A stretch of 64,000 nucleotides of DNA from Cololabis saira (Eukaryota > Chordata > Actinopteri > Beloniformes > Belonidae). Positions 63,867 to 64,000 of the stretch are shown here, in pieces. Positions within the stretch are counted from its first letter, which is position 1. Every line of letters starts with the position of its first letter. Made by a program: the position numbers and the translations under genes. Where the stretch lies: positions 33,344,160 through 33,408,159 of the forward strand of contig NC_084599.1 of NCBI RefSeq assembly GCF_033807715.1, given 5' to 3'. The notes beneath the pieces are model-generated. The model was not told the DNA's origin and made no database searches. It saw only the letters and a list, made by a program, of their open reading frames with translations.

Positions 63867-63867
<1 letters not shown>
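61381..63867. other. Non-coding stretch
   Basis: No exon or bounded repeat was recognised. The block 62930-63150 is complex and GC-balanced, a possible conserved non-coding element. Frames at 63243-63455 and on the opposite strand overlap each other and lack support. Confidence 0.35.

Positions 63868-63902
<35 letters not shown>
63868..63902. repeat. (CA)n microsatellite
   Basis: About 34 bp of CA repeat preceded by ACACAGAC imperfect units. Confidence 0.96.
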
Positions 63903-63903
<1 letters not shown>

Positions 63904-64000
63904 GCATGCACACACTTAAAATACAAAAAGCGGACAGCAGTATATGTGCACAAAAAAAGTGCATCAATACCCTCTATCAGTGCAGTTACTGAAACTCACA

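Overview
The window looks like ray-finned fish (teleost) nuclear DNA. It has no bacterial-style operons, long tracts without coding sequence, many (AC)n and (AT)n microsatellites, and a dense population of small non-autonomous DNA transposons, tRNA-derived SINE-like repeats and 5'-truncated LINE tails of the kinds common in teleosts. Almost all long reading frames are chance frames or microsatellite translations. The species cannot be read from this sequence, and no ribosomal RNA gene, free-standing tRNA gene, CRISPR array or complete intact gene was found.

The only strong protein-coding signal is a pair of short plus-strand exons at 18242-18347 and 18580-18635. They are separated by a 232-bp GT-AG intron, with good polypyrimidine tracts and a phase that joins cleanly to a stop codon. 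I read them as the last 53 residues of a spliced gene entering from the left, but I do not recognise the protein. If that is right, roughly the first 18 kb is intron and the 45 kb after about 18.6 kb is 3' UTR and intergenic DNA. A second, weak exon candidate lies at 59159-59282.

The rest is mobile-element archaeology. Seven elements have 8-bp target-site duplications readable at both ends (13193-13855, 33827-34332, 39191-39935, 43614-43837, 51521-52626 and 57371-57764 exact; 46581-47334 with one mismatch) and are best explained as hAT-type non-autonomous elements. An eighth, 37653-38617, has a one-mismatch duplication and a degenerate left end. Several are nested: a hAT element splits a LINE tail, two further elements sit inside the hAT-like element at 37653, another sits inside the one at 51521, and a SINE splits an older repeat at 9.0-9.4 kb. 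One tRNA-headed dispersed repeat has a 13-bp duplication at 43950-44215, showing that this copy arrived by retroposition.

Other notable structures are a 667-bp foldback element at 60114-60780 whose arms are higher-order tandem repeats, a perfect 21-bp-stem hairpin at 25876-25944, a 127-bp near-perfect palindrome at 44281-44407, and an inverted pair of GATA-type sites at 31024-31067. Large gene-free stretches between these contain moderately GC-rich blocks that could be conserved non-coding regulatory elements. That cannot be judged from one sequence.
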